Assembly: GCA_027922465.2 (NCBI GenBank)
Contig: BQMF02000271.1
Coordinates: forward strand, 527,799 to 591,798
Source: Turritopsis dohrnii
Lineage: Eukaryota > Cnidaria > Hydrozoa > Anthoathecata > Oceaniidae
Direction: 5' to 3'
DNA: 64,000 bases
Shown: positions 1 to 11,639 of the stretch, one piece after another
Layout of the letters: every line of letters starts with the position of its first letter
Position numbering within the stretch: the stretch's first letter is position 1
Notes under the pieces: model-generated
Databases searched by the model: none
What the model saw: the letters and a program-made list of their open reading frames with translations, nothing else
What the model was told of the DNA's origin: nothing
Program-made: the position numbers and the translations under genes

Positions 1-288
1 TGTATACGCACTGTTAACTGGACTCCTTTAAGAATGTGGGTGTCGGGACAAATATTACACCCAGTAGATATGGCTCTAGAATTTGTTGATGAACTGTATG
101 GTGTGGAAGGTATAACCATTGATGAAGATGATCCTAACCAAAGGCCAATCTTTGAAACTATGCATCAGGATCTTATTGCTGACTATTTGCCAATACTTCA
201 TGATTCTGTCAACATGGCAGACTCATTTCTTGAAAATTTTGGAATCAATAGTTACTTGGCTGCATTAGATCTTGTTTGTCACTCTTGA
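1..288 (+). CDS. C-terminal end of an integrase-core-like protein (partial)
   Basis: The frame is open from the first base of the window to a TGA at 286-288, so this is the 3' end of a larger coding region. The residues around the first Met (WTPLRMWVSGQ) and the acidic stretch that follows resemble the C-terminal tail of the animal integrase-core-domain proteins (a DDE-integrase-derived family), in which a WTPxxLWVxG block precedes an acidic tail. No catalytic residue lies inside the window. It is followed by the SAM-HECT relic on the same strand. The family call rests on remembered motif similarity only; it could be an unrelated host exon. Confidence 0.35.
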   Translation, partial: CIRTVNWTPLRMWVSGQILHPVDMALEFVDELYGVEGITIDEDDPNQRPIFETMHQDLIADYLPILHDSVNMADSFLENFGINSYLAALDLVCHS

Positions 289-610
289 AGTCAACAAAAC
301 TAGTTATTTATATCTGCTTTATTCAGTAGACCTTTTCGGGAATTACGACACAACAGCCATCATCACTGCTTAATTTTGTTTCTCAATCATTTGATTAGTA
401 AAAAGATAAAAAAAACCCACATAATTGTCTAAATAAATGTTGTTATATATCTTTTTGACTATTAAAATGTTTCAAAACATTTGTACAAGTAGTCAACTGA
501 CAAGACTTCTTGGTGTATGATGAAAGAATTAAAAATCTTGTGTACTGAGTGTAATTATATTTCCAAAAATTCAGTGTATATATATTTTTTTTCTTCTAGA
601 TTTATATACA

Positions 611-3132
611 ATGAATAGAGATGGAAAATTAAAACAGCTTTTAGAGAAAGCAGGGCATCAGCATTTACTTCAAAAGTTTTTGTTGGAGAATGTTGCTGCA
701 GATACAATTAAATATTTGAATGACCATGATCTTATGAAATTAGGTGCCGAAACCATTGGAGACCGAGCAAGACTGCGAGAGGCTACTAAATCAATGTCAA
801 GTCCTTCCAGCAGCTTTGCCACTTCCAGAATTAATGCCATACATAGAGAACGAAATTTACTTTTTCAATCCCGAATTGCCCCCAAGAGACAAAAAAGAAA
901 ATCAAAGCCATCTTTACCATGGACTGGTTATTTTTTGTGCTGGGCTGATAGATTTGCTAGAAAGCCGCCTTCGTCTCAACAAAAAGTTTTATTAAGTAAA
1001 GCTAGTCTTGGTTTTAAGAAGATAAAGTTTGATCTTGAAGATGGAGAACAAACTGTGTTTGAGAAACTTATGAGTGGTGAAAAAGTGGGAGGTGGTCAAA
1101 CTTTGGGATACCCAGCTCTGAAGCTCTGAAGGACTCTGGTGAATTTGAATTAATAAGATGTTCAGCTAGTTGTAGATAATTGGAAGTTCTGGAGGGGAAA
1201 ATGCAGCTAGAGATATAAAGTCTTGGTGGTGGACAGGCCAAAATATATATACGACCTATTCAGACTTCCTTAAGCACTTTACCCATAAAATCTGAAGCAA
1301 AACTGTAAAATATGCAATGAAAGCATTCTTATCAAGGATTTGAGAAGACATTTACGCACTTGTGCTACAAAACACAACGACGATGAGGTTTTTGAGTATA
1401 GTGCTTTTGATTTAGACCCTGAAAGTGACAGTGATTGTGTTGTGGCAGGAGACTGTCCTATCACATCTTCAGGTTCCAGTACCTCCCACATTCCACTTTC
1501 TCCTGTCAATAGTAATTTTGACAATTCAGCTCCAGCATGTAGTTCTAATACTACTAATGTAGACAGAAATGTAGAGAGAAGCCACAATGTCATAGATGTT
1601 GATAGTGAAATAAACATTCCAAATGAAGTAAAAAGTAATGAGGCAGTAAGAAAGATTGATCCAAAAATGATTGCAATAAACTCATGTAAGAGCAGTGGAT
1701 TAACTGATCCTGTGCAGCTTTTAAAAGAATTACAAAACCAGTTAATTACTGGGCGCCCCTTGGAAGTTGACAATCCAAGTGGATGGCGAAACAACATTAC
1801 TAATGATTGATAGGAATAAATACTTAAAATCTGGAATGGACGAAATCAGGTAGTTAGTAAATGATGAAGCTATAGATAAGATGGTAACACTTGAGATTCA
1901 ATTTTATGGAGAGGTAGACCTTATTATAGTTAACTCCTTTTAGAATGTTGAAAGATTTTGTTTTGGAAATTAAATGCACAAATCTTTAATATAAATGTTT
2001 TCATCATTATGTTATTATCTGTGGTAGGTGGCTGATGATTTTGGCGGTCCTCGGAAAGAATTTTTTCGCATAATGATGAACCAAACGAAGGAAAAATATT
2101 TTGCCCAACTTGTTGAAGATTTGGCTCCCGATTATTGCTATGTTGGTGTATTATTTGGTAAGTCCGGTTTCTCCTTTAAATGAAAAACATCTAACAACAT
2201 TTAAATTTTCTTAACTTTCTTTGTAGACCTGATTAGGAAATTATTTTTGTTTTCTTAAAAAGTTACTTAGTTATTTTAGCTATTTCCCACTGTTACTGAA
2301 CATCATTTCTTTTTTCAGGTTATAGCATACTTCAAAATGGTCCATTTCCTCAATTCTTTGATGAAAGTACATTGGAGCTGATATTTAGTGCAAATGAAAT
2401 TGATATTAATCCTTGTTTGTTACAACTTAGAAAAGGCTTTAAAGTTATGAGGATTTATCAGGTAGAGTATCGGCCTCGACATTTTGTCAATATTATCTCG
2501 GATTTCAGTGTTAGATAATGTATGTTTCGTGATCCTAAATCCCATATGTTTTTAACGGTTTCATATACTGTTTCATATACATATAACTATATTGTATTTG
2601 TAGATGCTACAGTCATTTCCAGTTTTGCTTCACTTGTTCCGTCGTAACGATAGTGAAACATTGACTTTAAAAAGAATCATACATTTACTTAAACCTGTAT
2701 TTGCAGAGGAAGGCACAAACGTGAGAGTGCTACAAAACACTGTTTTTCCGGAATGCGTACGCTACTTAAGAGAAGCTGCCAGTAAGTAAGAAGTTTATTG
2801 GAGTGATATGAAATATAGTGATATGAAATTATCGTTGAATTTCTGACTCTTTTTTAGGTGGGAGGCGTGGTTCAATCAATTTAGGCTCTGTTTTAGCATT
2901 TTGCACATGCGCTGATGAAGAACCGCCACTGGGTTTTGTTTTGGCGCCTTCAATTTCTTTTGCTGAACCTTTTGAAAACTCTTCCTACGGATTCACTCCT
3001 CGGGCGAATACGTGTATCAATAGATTAATGCTGCCTCGTCCTACAATGGAACAGCCATTGCCACCAAGAGATAATTTGTTTCAGTGGTATGATTTGGCAT
3101 TTGCTAATACCTATTTTGGGTTGAAGCAATGA
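611..3132 (+). pseudogene. SAM-HECT E3 ubiquitin ligase-like gene (G2E3-like), decayed
   Basis: The first block, 611-1129, starts with a SAM-like domain (residues 5-60) and a conserved block ending near the phrase KKIKFDLEDGEQTVFEKL. A second block, about 1290-1780, begins with a Cys2-His-Cys finger (CKIC..LRRHLRTC) and runs through an acidic linker. The HECT domain follows in four exons with good GT-AG borders: 2028-2157, 2319-2461, 2604-2781 and 2858-3132. It contains FGGPRKEFFR and the active-site region ANTCINRL, whose Cys codon is 3013-3015, so the catalytic residue is kept. HECT ligases pass ubiquitin from an E2 to a substrate through this cysteine. Damage: GCTCTGAA is tandemly duplicated at 1115-1130 and breaks the frame; the frame shifts again near 1783; a TAG lies at 1851-1853 in the frame that continues the homology. 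The HECT exons alone look intact. Confidence 0.7.
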
Positions 3133-3748
3133 AATGTATAATAAGGCGTTGAGATTTACATCTTTTTATGACAAATGGTCTTTTTTATCTTTTTTTGTTG
3201 CGTTGCCATCACAGTCTAATAGACTTCTTTGGTTCCTTTCATTCTGTGAATAAAAATCTACCAGAATACACAAAGTCTGCCCCGTGTTTAGCCCTTTTGA
3301 AATTAATCGACTGAATCTTGTGGGATTTTTGTTATTCATCTTTATATTATTCACGTTATACATTCAGTTTTTATTCCTTGTAGAATGGTGAGGAAGAGAT
3401 ATTTTATGAAGAAAAAAATAGTTTGTTTTCCATCAGTTCTGCGGTCTAAGTTGAAGTTGGAAAGAGTTTGTAATTCATCAATAGCCCGCCGATTTTCGCC
3501 ATGTGGGTCGCTTGAAATTCATTCCAATTAAATTTGTATACACAGTCCGTATCGTGCCGACCAAATAAAACATGGCATTTATCGTGTAGTTTTTAATTGA
3601 TTGCAAATAAATAAATCTAAAAAAGTTTGAAAGTGAAACAGATTCCTCTGAAAAGAATGCGAGTCAAAAATTCCCGTTTCTCTACCATATAGATAGCGAA
3701 TCAATCGAACATCAATCAACATTTCATATTGTTCAGAGGGGTTTATTA
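3133..3748. other. no gene seen (3' flank of HECT relic)
   Basis: AT-rich sequence after the HECT stop codon. No coding pattern or repeat structure was recognised. Confidence 0.4.
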
Positions 3749-3880
3749 CATCGTAATTACATATCTACATCGTAATAACATATCTACATCGTAATAACAT
3801 ATTTACATTGTAATAACACATCTAAATCGTAACAGTTTATCTACATCGTAATAACATATGGGTACTACATCGTAATTGTT
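3749..3880 (+). repeat. 18-bp minisatellite
   Basis: About six imperfect copies of an 18-bp unit of the form ACATATCTACATCGTAAT run head to tail, with scattered substitutions (for example ATTTACATTG, ATCTAAATCG). No gene overlaps it. Confidence 0.8.
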
Positions 3881-4510
3881 TAGATACAACGCTGAAAGAT
3901 TTACTTACAAGTCTGTGTTGTTTAACCACTACAACATTTGGCTTTGGAGAAAGCAATATAACATAAACACCAAAACACTTGAAGTATTTAGTTGGCAGTG
4001 TGAAAACATCACTTAATCTTTTGTAGTACTTGCATTGAAGTCCTCAGACACTTCCCTTTTCTGAAGAGAACTGCAGCAAAATGTCACTTTTGGCAGCTAC
4101 GGCGTTCCATAAAAATGGCTTTGATATTTTCTATTTCTAAATCACTGAGACATCAAAACAGTATACAGTACATCATCATTCATGGAATTTGTCTATTTAA
4201 AAGAGTACAATGGTAGTCACATTTTATGATCAAATTGGACTGCTTAACAACAAAAAATGTAAACAATATATATAATATTTTATCCATTATATATTGTAAA
4301 ATATTCTCTGATTTGGAATTCAATTAGTCAACTCCATTGTAGTATTTAATACATGTGTCTGGGTGAAATTTTATACATTCTAAAGAAATAACTGAAGTTA
4401 AAATAGCTACAGTTTCCAAATTCTTTAATTGGATAAGATAATTAAAAGAAAACAACAATGAAGAGCAAAAGAAACAAATCAGTTAATTTGTTTTTGTGTA
4501 ATTGTTATTA
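3881..4510. other. no gene seen
   Basis: AT-rich spacer between the minisatellite and the first Helitron. Nothing recognised. Confidence 0.4.
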
Positions 4511-4516
4511 TCTTAT

Positions 4517-4668
4517 TATACTAATTCGCGATTGTGTGTCACACTTTTATTTTAGAGAGTGATATATTTGTTTTTTTTTCACGGTCAAATCCTTCTTATT
4601 TTTTCCCTTTTCGTCGTAAAACCACGCCAAAGCGAGAGTGATTTTTTTGATTTTTCGCGATTAGTATA
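4517..4668. repeat. 5'-subterminal inverted repeat of Helitron H1
   Basis: TATACTAATTCGCG at 4517-4530 is answered by the inverted CGCGATTAGTATA at 4656-4668, giving arms about 13 bp long and 125 bp apart. The same pair occurs at the 5' end of most related copies in the window, including the short ones at 44117 and 44679. Confidence 0.75.
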
Positions 4669-6739
4669 TGCTCCTCCGTTTTGTTATTTTTGGCTTGCGC
4701 AGTGGAAATCAGCCGAAAAACGTCTTTGGAGGAGTGCGAGCAATGCAATGTTAATCGTTCGAAATTTGTCAACGATCATTTCGTGAGCAAGAAACTTCGC
4801 GAAGAAGACGTGTTTCTTTTTGTATACGAATATTTTGATTTAAATTTGATTGTTTTAGGCAGCAAATCGACGAAAGAACTGATGAAGAAACACAGGTTTG
4901 TATGCACGAAGGTATTGTTATTATTATAAAACGTTTTATTATCGTTTGTTTACAATGAAAAATCATATTTAGATATACAGAAGAAGTGCAGTGAAGTTTT
5001 TAAAAATTAGCTGCAGAAAGATCGAACGAACAAAAGGTATTATTATAAAACTTTTATACAGAAGAAGTGCAGTGGAGTTTTGAAAAGTTGGCTGTGCAGA
5101 ACGATAAGACTTTTATTGTTTAATATTTTAGATTAATAAAAGAACAGGTTTTTAAATGTTTGTTTACGTTTTAGTTATCAAATATCGCTATACAGAAGAA
5201 AGTGAAGTGAAGAAATGCAGTTTGATGTTTATTTACACAGTAAGGAATGGTTTTAAGTTTTGAAAGATTAATTGATTTAGCTTTGAGTGGATGTCTCAGT
5301 TATTCTGTCGTTTAGTATGTGTATATGCTGCTGGATCAAAAGGAAGACGAGAGAAATTTGTTTTGGTAATAATGCGCGCTATTATTACATTAAAAATGGT
5401 CCTGCAGCTATGAATGTTTTTATTTCTCCATGACGCTGTGGAAGTGGGGAATGTGTTATGCTGTCTGATTGTATCTATTGTATCTAATTATATCGATGCT
5501 TGATGCTTTTGTCTGCCTGCCAAAAAGTACAAAATCTACTGGAAAATACAGAAAGTTTAGCAGTTTTTCCAAACGAAGAGAGCAGTTTTATTTTATGTAT
5601 TTCACTTAAAAAAAATGGTAGTGAAAGTGTTTTATAAATACCTATGTATGTTTGTGCTGGAAAGTAAATAAAGTATTAGTAATTTGTTTACAGGTATGAA
5701 TATAGAAGTAAAGAGTTGAGAAGTGTTTGAAAATGCCTACAGAAGATGATCAAAGCAGTTCAGTTTACTAACATGTGAATTGGAAGTGAAAGGTATCCCG
5801 TTTTGTTTGAAGTTCAGCTAAAGTTAAAATAGTATAAATCTATTTAGTTATAACACAGTTGGTATGCTGGATAAATAAGAATAAAGGGTTGTTTAACTGT
5901 TGTGAATTAGCCAGAGGAGATTTTAACTCAGATTAAAAATATGGTTGTTTTCAATTTTTTATAAACTCTTTAGATATATAAATTCTGTAGATGTGAATGG
6001 ATTATGTATTTAAGAAGTTCATTAGTTATTACTGTGCAATGAAATGTTTATGCATTATTTTGTGTTATGGTAATCGTTTACGTACCTGGGTATATAAGTT
6101 TGGCATGATTTTATGATTTTATTTGTGACTTTTTATCTTCTGGGTAAATTTTTGTTTTAAGGATAAATGCGTAGGTGAATTTCACTTTTTGTTGTTGTTG
6201 TTTATTTCAATATTCTTATAGCATGATTAGGTTTTCGGTATTACAATTCAAGTATTAATTTTTTAGGTAATAATAAAAAAATTATAAAGAAATGAAACTC
6301 ATGGTTTTAATCATGACGTTGATGGTTTTGGGAAGAATAGACTATATATCATTTCAAAAATTCATTAATGGTTGCTGTATGATGTAACTTCCACACGAAA
6401 GAAACACAGTTGGAAGGTATCAATTTGTTTTCAATTCACATTTTGTAATGTTATTCAATGTTTGGTTTCGTATGTCTGGGTAAACAGTTCTGTGTTATAT
6501 ATTGCCATTTTTTTTACATTAAAGTTACTTCTCTTCTGCGTATAAATATATTATTCTGAGCCATGTTGCTATTTGTTTCTGTTTTTAATTTTCTGAATGT
6601 AATAACAAATTAATGCCTGAAAAGAAACTTTTACACGAGTTAAATTCTGTGACACAACGCATACTGAACATGGGTGGCGAGTGACGCGTACGTACCACAG
6701 GAATGACAGATTTGACCTAATGTTTTCAAAGTTAAGTTC

Positions 6740-6767
6740 GGTAAAAAGTTTTTACCCGGGATACTAG
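6740..6767 (+). terminator. Helitron 3' hairpin and CTAG terminus
   Basis: Palindrome with 8-bp arms (6740-6747 and 6749-6756), then GGGATA and CTAG. In Helitrons this hairpin is the signal that ends rolling-circle strand transfer. The identical structure closes the copies ending at 30462, 47356, 49825 and 63322. It is a transposition terminator, not a transcription terminator. Confidence 0.85.
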
Positions 6768-8029
6768 TTTTACATAATGCTACTTGAATTATTTCTAAAA
6801 TTACAGTTACAGCATCCGACTTTTATTTTAGACAGTGATATATTTAACTAAATTTTACGTAGGATTTCCTATATTGTCCGTGTAAATATAATTATAATTA
6901 CATAAAATATATATAATTATGTTGAATAAATAAACAGATGTCCTGTGCGTATGTTGTGTTGTGAATTATGTATACGCAAGCGAACGAAATAAAGCACATA
7001 ATTATGTTAAATAATTTTGTTAAATATATAATGATTTTGCTTAGTATCGTGAATGGGAAATTTATGCTTTTAATAATTTGTCTGTTGGTTTTACTATTTC
7101 AGGTGTATAAGGCATTATCAAGAGTAATTGTTATCAATTTATGAATTGAGACGAATCACTATAGCCGTGGAATATCTGGTACACTTGAAACAATGGAACT
7201 GCTGAACCAAGACAGGAGTAACAAATGTGATGTGTTAGGCATTTCCAGCATATGTGGTCAGGAAACATTGATTCAAATCGGTTACCGTTCATTTGAAAGG
7301 AATATGTGACCAATTCAAGAATGTTTTATGTATACAAATTGAGTTTTGTTGATTGACATTTAAATTTGCAAGATAAAACTGGATGTTGTTCATTATATCT
7401 GGGTTAAGTTACCTGAACATTATGGCAAAGTTTAAAAGATGTCTGTTATATATTTTCTTTGGTTTTACTTCCTAGTGTTTCTTTATGCAATCGAAAAAGC
7501 TATTTTTTTTATAGTAGATCATTTTTATTCATGCCTTTTTGCCACTATGAATGTCGGAATTTTTTTGAATCTGTACTTATGCATAAAAGAACTGGAAATG
7601 ATTGATTCATAAAGCATTTTGTTTTCCTTCTCTTTTCCTTCTCCATCCCACATTCACAAAATCAAATCTTTAAATACACGTTATCAGACTATCAAACCCG
7701 TTTTGATTTTTTATATTGTGACATTACTTGATATTAAGTTTTCATAACTGAAAATTGCTATGGGCCAATTTCTGATAATTTTCATCAAATTACCACATCA
7801 AAACGAGGCAAGGGAGCACAGTTTGGTAGGTCTTTGAATTGCAATATAACTAAATTGTACATTACATTGATAGGATATATTTCGAGAAAACTAACAAAAA
7901 TTACTATTCTTTCAGTGGTGCTATTTTCTTTTTGCAGAGTGGTCTCCGTCCAGGATGTTTTAGGGTCTGAGTTAAGGGTTAGGGTTATTCTTTATCTCCA
8001 TGATGAAGAGCGAACGGAATTTGTTGAAT
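6768..8029. other. no gene seen; short TTAGGG run
   Basis: AT-rich sequence without a recognisable gene. Two tandem telomere-type units (TTAAGGGTTAGGGTTA) lie at 7972-7987; too short to call a telomere relic. Confidence 0.4.
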
Positions 8030-8105
8030 GAATATCCGGCTTTTACGCATTCCATATTTTCACTGGCGAACGGGTGATTCCACGCACCCACTCCACATTG
8101 ATATG
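8030..8105 (+). repeat. dispersed repeat shared with 43287-43362
   Basis: Around 75 bp (containing GAATGAATATCCGGCTTT and GGGTGATTCCACGCACCCAC) is nearly identical to 43287-43362, where it is part of a retroelement-related frame. The copy here sits in no open frame of useful length. Confidence 0.6.
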
Positions 8106-8386
8106 TTTTTAGCAACTGTTAAAAAAGACAACAAACATTTTCGAAGTTTTAAAACTCTTTCTCCCCTGCCTTATACATGATCCCATTGTCATGGAACGGA
8201 TCCCTCAAAAGAGTCGACATAATGTTTCCTAGCATTACGCACTTCAACAGTATTTCTCGAAAGTCGAGATCCTCTTATGCCACCCAGCGGTTCAAGTGAA
8301 CCATCAGAAGAAACTATATTATACGCCATTCGCCAACTTTTAGCCGCCCCAAGTAATCGTAGCTGTCTACAAAGCCTGCAGGACAA

Positions 8387-9541
8387 TCTATATCCTAATA
8401 CGCGCTGTGCATCCAGTTTTCAGTTTCGAGAGTGAATATTTCGGGTCGTTTTTCACGGTCAAAATCTTCTTAATCGTGGTCATATAGCGGCAGTTAGACC
8501 GCGCAAGACACATTCACGATTAGTATAAGGGGAAACCCTCACAGCGCATTTGATCGTTCAAATATTTTGATTGTTCGCAAGATCAAGAATCGATAGCGTT
8601 GACGTTCATTTTCCAGCAAGTTTTCATTTGCTATTTTGAAAAGGAGGTAATGAAACATACGAGAGTAAAAAATCTGATGACAACAAAGTTAGTGGCGAAA
8701 GTATTGCACGAAGATTTATTAATGTTTTTATGGTAAGTATGCTCTCTTGAACTTTTTTTGTTTGTTTTTTTTTTCTTATAATATAATAGGGTTTCTACAT
8801 CATTACTTCTCCTTTAGGGAAGACCAATAAAAACAATGAAATTTGAAGAAATGAGTTTTAAATCATGACGTTCTGGATTAGTGAAGAACAATATTCTTTA
8901 TTGATATCCAACCTTAGCTTCGTAAAAAGAAAATCACTTGAAGGTATTAATTTGTTTTGACACGTTCACGACATACGGGTTTAGCTTTTCAAAATAGCAA
9001 AATAGCTTCTGTTTACCTTGGATCATGGGTTCCATGAACAGTTACAGCCATTTTAATCTTTCTGTTGTTTTCATGTGCGCACAATTTATTTCTAGATTGT
9101 ATCATGAAAGGATTTAATATGAGTATTATATATGTCTTTCAGATCTTCAAGTAAAAAGATGTTTATGATGTGCAGTGTTGATAATGAACAGGTAAAATGC
9201 TTTATCTGGAATACCTACAGAGTTTTTAGTTAAAAGGGTGAGTAGTTTTTTCCATATTGACGTTACATTTTTTAACCACGGAGAACCATTGCATTGCATC
9301 GAATCGTACAAAGCACTTTTGAGAACATATCTCGAGAACTACATTTCGATGGTCCGCCCAACATTGGTGAACAGGGGGCTGTGATGTTTGATCCCAGACA
9401 TCTCGGTAACGGTTACTGTATTTTTCAGATCAGTTGGATGTACTTTCTCAACATCGTTCCGTGATTAAAATTTTTGTAGCCATTTTCTGAGACGTTATTA
9501 TTTTAAAATCAAAACACGTAGAATATTTTACACAAGATCAA
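8387..9541 (+). mobile_element. degraded Helitron with 5' terminus
   Basis: The start TCTATATCCTAATACGCG is preceded by A, and the next 130 bp match the 5' end of the Helitrons at 44117 and 51486, including GGTCAAAATCTTCTTAATCG and the inverted CACGATTAGTATA near 8514. About 9260-9541 matches the 3' module of the short Helitrons at 44117-45216 (CCATTGCATTGCATC, ATCTCGAGAAC, then ATTAAAATTTTTG). The expected CTAG is degenerated near 9541, just upstream of the piggyBac relic. Confidence 0.6.
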
Positions 9542-9664
9542 ATTACGTCAAATTATAAAATTACATCCAATTATCATCAATTACATGTGCAAATCACGGA
9601 TGCACAGTGCACATTTTTTATTCTTCCATTAAAACGATTTTTTTGCTCTGCGCTCCAGTGTTGA

Positions 9665-10945
9665 TTGCAAACTTGGAAAAATGTTTTATCTAGGTTGTGT
9701 CTGTTTAAGTGGGTCTTTAAAATCAGGGGAACCATCGCATTGCCACCTAAATTAGACTCGAAGTTATTTGTACCTTGGTTTCCAACCATCATGCCCAGAA
9801 ATCGCTTCTTTCAAATTTTATCCAATCTGCACCTTTCAGATAACTCTGAACAAGACAATGGTAAATTGTATAAGCTGGGTAACTTACTAGGCTTGTTGAA
9901 TGATACTTTTCGTCAAAGGTATGTTCCAGGGAAAAACTTATCGATAGATGAACAAATGATTGGGACACGTTGTCGTGTAAGCTTCATCCAATACATGCCT
10001 AAAAAGCCTGCTAAATTTGGGATCAAGCTTTGGGTGCTTTGTGAGGCTGCCACTGGGTATTGCTTACAATTCCAAGTTTATACCGGCAAAATTGATGAGA
10101 AAACAGTAGAACAAGGTTTAGCGCATAGAGTTGTCTTTGACTTGCTGGAACATTATCTTGACAAGGGTCATAATGTTTACTATGACAACTTCTACTCGAC
10201 CAAAAAGCTCTTTGAGGGTCTTGAACTTAGAGATACCTATGCATGTGGCACAGTTCGTAAGGACAGAGGGAAGTTTCCGAACAGATTCCTTGCAAAACTC
10301 AATCGCGGTGAGATGTTGTTCCTGCGGATTGCCAATTTGGTTGCAGTACATTGGTTTGATAAACGTGATGTTTATGCGATGTCAACCATACATGGTACTG
10401 AGAAAGAAGAGGTGCGAAGACGTGGTGATGAAAATGTTGTTCAGAAACCAAAAATGATTGTAGAATATAATAAGTACATGAATGGTGTCGATAAATGTGA
10501 CCAATACCTAGCCTCGTACCCCTTCAATCGTAAAACTTTGAAGTGGTGGAAAAAATGTTTTGTCAGGCTATTTGAATTATGTGTTATCAATGCTATGGTA
10601 TTGTTTTTTGACAAGAATCCAGATTAAGGAAGGCGTTACCAATCCCATAAGAAGTTTCGCATATCTCTGATTCACGAGCTTGTTCAGCCGCTGTTAGATG
10701 CAAATACTGAAGCATTTGTCAATGTTAGAACCCCCATAGATCAGATCAAGCCACGATTGACTGGTAAACACTTTCCTGTGAGCAAGTATCCCCATGAAAA
10801 GAAATGTTGTGTCAATTGTGGATATAAAAAGAATGCAAGAGGGAAACCAAGTTTCAAAAAAACTTGGAATTATTGCGAGCGATGCAAGAAATTTATTTGC
10901 AAAAAATGTTTTGAGGAGTACCACACCAAAGCCAAACTGAAGTGA
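9665..10945 (+). pseudogene. piggyBac-type transposase, 5' truncated, one nonsense codon
   Basis: DDD transposase of the piggyBac superfamily, which cuts and pastes DNA at TTAA. Numbered from the first Met, the catalytic aspartates are present: D95 in LSIDEQM, D174 in YYDNFYS, D276 and D279 in MNGVDKCDQ. The frame meets TAA at 10625-10627 but then stays open in the same frame to 10945, where the C-terminal Cys-rich zinc domain is found (CVNCGY, CERCKKFICKKC). The gene is therefore one stop codon from full length at its 3' side. At the 5' side the usual N-terminal 100-150 residues are missing. The element's right end appears to be GGTACCCAAAGAG directly before TTAA (11477-11480); no matching left end was found. 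Probably non-functional unless the stop is read through. Confidence 0.88.
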
Positions 10946-11458
10946 ACTTACAACTCCCAATTTTATTTATATTTTCATTAGTTATATACATTTCTTGTTA
11001 TATCATTTGTGTTTATATTTATAGGAAAGCACTTATAGTATTTGATATATGGTGAAATGCTGCAAAAACATAAATTTTTGTGAAAAAATGCCTAGATTTC
11101 AAACATCCATAGATTCTTTTCTATCAAAGCCTATGAAAAATCCTTTTGAGAAGAGTCTTAGAACATGTCATACTGATCTTTTATCAAGTTTCACATTGTT
11201 TGCATCATTTCTTTTTGAGTTATGGTGTCTAGAAGTCAAAAAAGAATATTTTTGGAAAATTTTGTTGTCGCTATTATGATTTTCTAAGAAATGCTGAGCT
11301 CCGCAGATTTCTTTTCAACTTTTGATATTAGGAGTTTTTGAAAGTATTTTTAATATGCTTTCCAAAAATGTATAGTTATATGGACTTTATTCTTTTTATT
11401 AAAGAGTTATTATCAAACCAAACACATAACATATTTTTTTCTTTATTTTCTAAAAAAG

Positions 11459-11480
11459 CTCCTGGTACCCAAAGAGTTAA
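11459..11480 (+). mobile_element. probable right terminus of the piggyBac element
   Basis: CTCCTGGTACCCAAAGAG followed by TTAA (11477-11480), the duplicated target of piggyBac elements, lies about 530 bp after the zinc-domain stop codon. The partner terminus is not visible upstream, consistent with 5' truncation. Confidence 0.5.
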
Positions 11481-11565
11481 AACCTCTAAGAAAATACCTG
11501 GGATTTTTATGGTCCCCGTTATGACTGCAACAATAATTCACTTTCTGTTTGTCATTTTGTAAATT

Positions 11566-11639
11566 AATTTTTCCACACCATTTTTGAGACGTCATTTTCA
11601 GAATTAAAATCCGTAAAAAAATTTTACACTGGTTACTAG
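11566..11639 (+). mobile_element. Helitron 3' end fragment
   Basis: The stretch containing TTTTTGAGACGTCATTTTC, GTAAAAAAATTTTAC and a terminal CTAG (11636-11639) followed by T matches the 3' end module of the short Helitron family and also the sequence at 9464-9541. The piggyBac relic thus lies between two related Helitron 3' modules. Confidence 0.6.

Larger units (their letters stand above)
4511..6767 (+). mobile_element. complete non-autonomous Helitron (copy H1)
   Basis: It starts with TC (TCTTATTATACTAATTCGCG), ends with CTAG at 6764-6767, and is flanked by A on the left and T on the right, the insertion rule of Helitrons. Seven bases before CTAG there is a palindromic hairpin, GGTAAAAA-G-TTTTTACC (6740-6756). 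No transposase is encoded. Open frames near the 5' end (4559-4929) recur in other copies only because the copies are young. Exon-like pieces bounded by AG and GTA occur at about 4859-4895 and after 4977, suggesting the interior descends from a spliced gene. Its closest relative in the window is the copy at 60885-63322. Confidence 0.88.

Noticed and set aside
1279..1797. 172-codon minus-strand frame
   Set aside because: Antisense to the linker of the SAM-HECT relic, which fits known family sequence.
3749..3880. CRISPR-like array
   Set aside because: The 18-bp units are contiguous with no unique spacers, and the DNA is eukaryotic; it is a minisatellite.
4559..4786. A 75-codon frame (starting MIYLFFFHG) repeated almost unchanged at 4559, 27875, 45265, 60930 and 63371
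   Set aside because: It lies in the shared 5' end of young Helitron copies, is rich in Phe and Leu from T-runs, has overlapping frames just as conserved, and is broken in the copy at 47400. Its conservation reflects recent copying, not protein selection.
7972..7987. Telomere relic
   Set aside because: Only two to three TTAGGG units here and at 27648; too short to distinguish from chance or microsatellite.
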